Below are positions 5,613 to 5,768 of a DNA stretch of 5,768 nucleotides, in pieces. Both the position numbers and the translations under genes were made by a program. The notes below the pieces were generated by a model that saw only the letters and a program-made list of their open reading frames with translations, was not told the origin of the DNA and ran no database searches. Every line of letters begins with the position of its first letter. Within the stretch, counting starts at the first letter, position 1. Source of the DNA: an uncultured Streptococcus sp. (GTDB lineage Bacteria > Bacillota > Bacilli > Lactobacillales > Streptococcaceae); the NCBI GenBank assembly GCA_902479835.1, contig CABSQC010000075.1, positions 1-5,768 on the forward strand. Direction: 5' to 3'.

Positions 5613-5768
5613 TTACATAAAGTAAACGATAGCTAAATACTGAAGGGCAGAAGCAGCAAGGATAAAGAGGTGCCAAATCATATGGAAATAGGGTTTTTTC
5701 TTGGCATAAAAGCCAGCTCCCACCGTGTAGCACAGCCCCCCAATGAGCATGAGCCCCCAGAAGATAGG
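5613..5768 (-). CDS. Hemolysin III / PAQR-family membrane protein, C-terminal part only
   Basis: The frame enters from the right edge at base 5768 and ends at a TAA (complement of 5613-5615), giving the last 51 residues; the full protein is usually about 215-220. The visible part starts PIFWGLMLIGGLCYTVGAGF (a membrane segment), then a short basic loop YAKKKP, then YFHMIWHLFILAAS and a final membrane segment ending in VYFM. The HMIWH pair of histidines (visible residues 29 and 33) matches the conserved C-terminal zinc-binding HxxxH of the Hly-III/PAQR family (Pfam HlyIII, YqfA/TrhA relatives). The hemolytic activity originally described for a Bacillus cereus member is not established for most homologues; roles in membrane lipid homeostasis have been suggested. 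It converges on the MFS gene and has its own terminator. Upstream signals lie outside the window. Confidence 0.88.
   Translation of the reverse strand, partial: PIFWGLMLIGGLCYTVGAGFYAKKKPYFHMIWHLFILAASALQYLAIVYFM

Overview
The window looks like chromosomal DNA from a Streptococcus, probably of the mitis/sanguinis/oral group. The genus call rests on four things: an AT-rich sequence with strong AGGAGG-type ribosome binding sites, TATGnTAnAAT extended -10 promoters, an asparaginyl-tRNA synthetase that reads almost like the pneumococcal protein as I remember it, and the gene order tseB/ypmB-like, aspartate aminotransferase, asnS. That order is the Firmicute arrangement known from Bacillus subtilis as ypmB-aspB-asnS. 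Species cannot be fixed from this sequence alone.

Layout. Bases 1-438 hold the 3' part of a membrane-anchored TseB/YpmB-like (DUF5590) protein. It is followed after 16 bp by a class I/II aspartate aminotransferase (455-1633), which ends in a clear intrinsic terminator (1642-1675). An extended -10 promoter (1723-1733) then drives asnS (start 1784, end 3127), closed by a second terminator (3135-3156). Next come a two-segment DUF1003 membrane protein (3195-3932) and a 12-segment MFS transporter (3991-5190). These two lie 58 bp apart with no terminator between them, so they are probably cotranscribed. At the right edge, on the minus strand, is the C-terminal 51 residues of a hemolysin III/PAQR-family membrane protein (5613-5768), with its own strong minus-strand terminator (5539-5587).

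The convergent gap 5191-5612 is the only non-routine part. It holds an orphan extended -10 promoter, a good ribosome binding site placed before an ATG that is followed at once by TAA, a 12-bp hairpin, a short sequence resembling the terminal inverted repeat of IS3-family (IS150-group) elements, an 18-bp plus-strand terminator hairpin, and an imperfect inverted match of the IS-like end inside the hlyIII terminator. Together these suggest either an eroded gene/insertion-sequence scar or a small non-coding transcript of about 155 nt.

Functionally, the aminotransferase (aspartate supply) and AsnRS (charging tRNA-Asn) form a conserved amino-acid/translation neighbourhood, next to a cell-envelope regulator-like protein. 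The DUF1003, MFS and hemolysin III genes are membrane proteins with no demonstrable link to it. I see no CRISPR array, tRNA or rRNA, defence system, toxin-antitoxin pair or intact mobile element, and no convincing undescribed multi-gene system.
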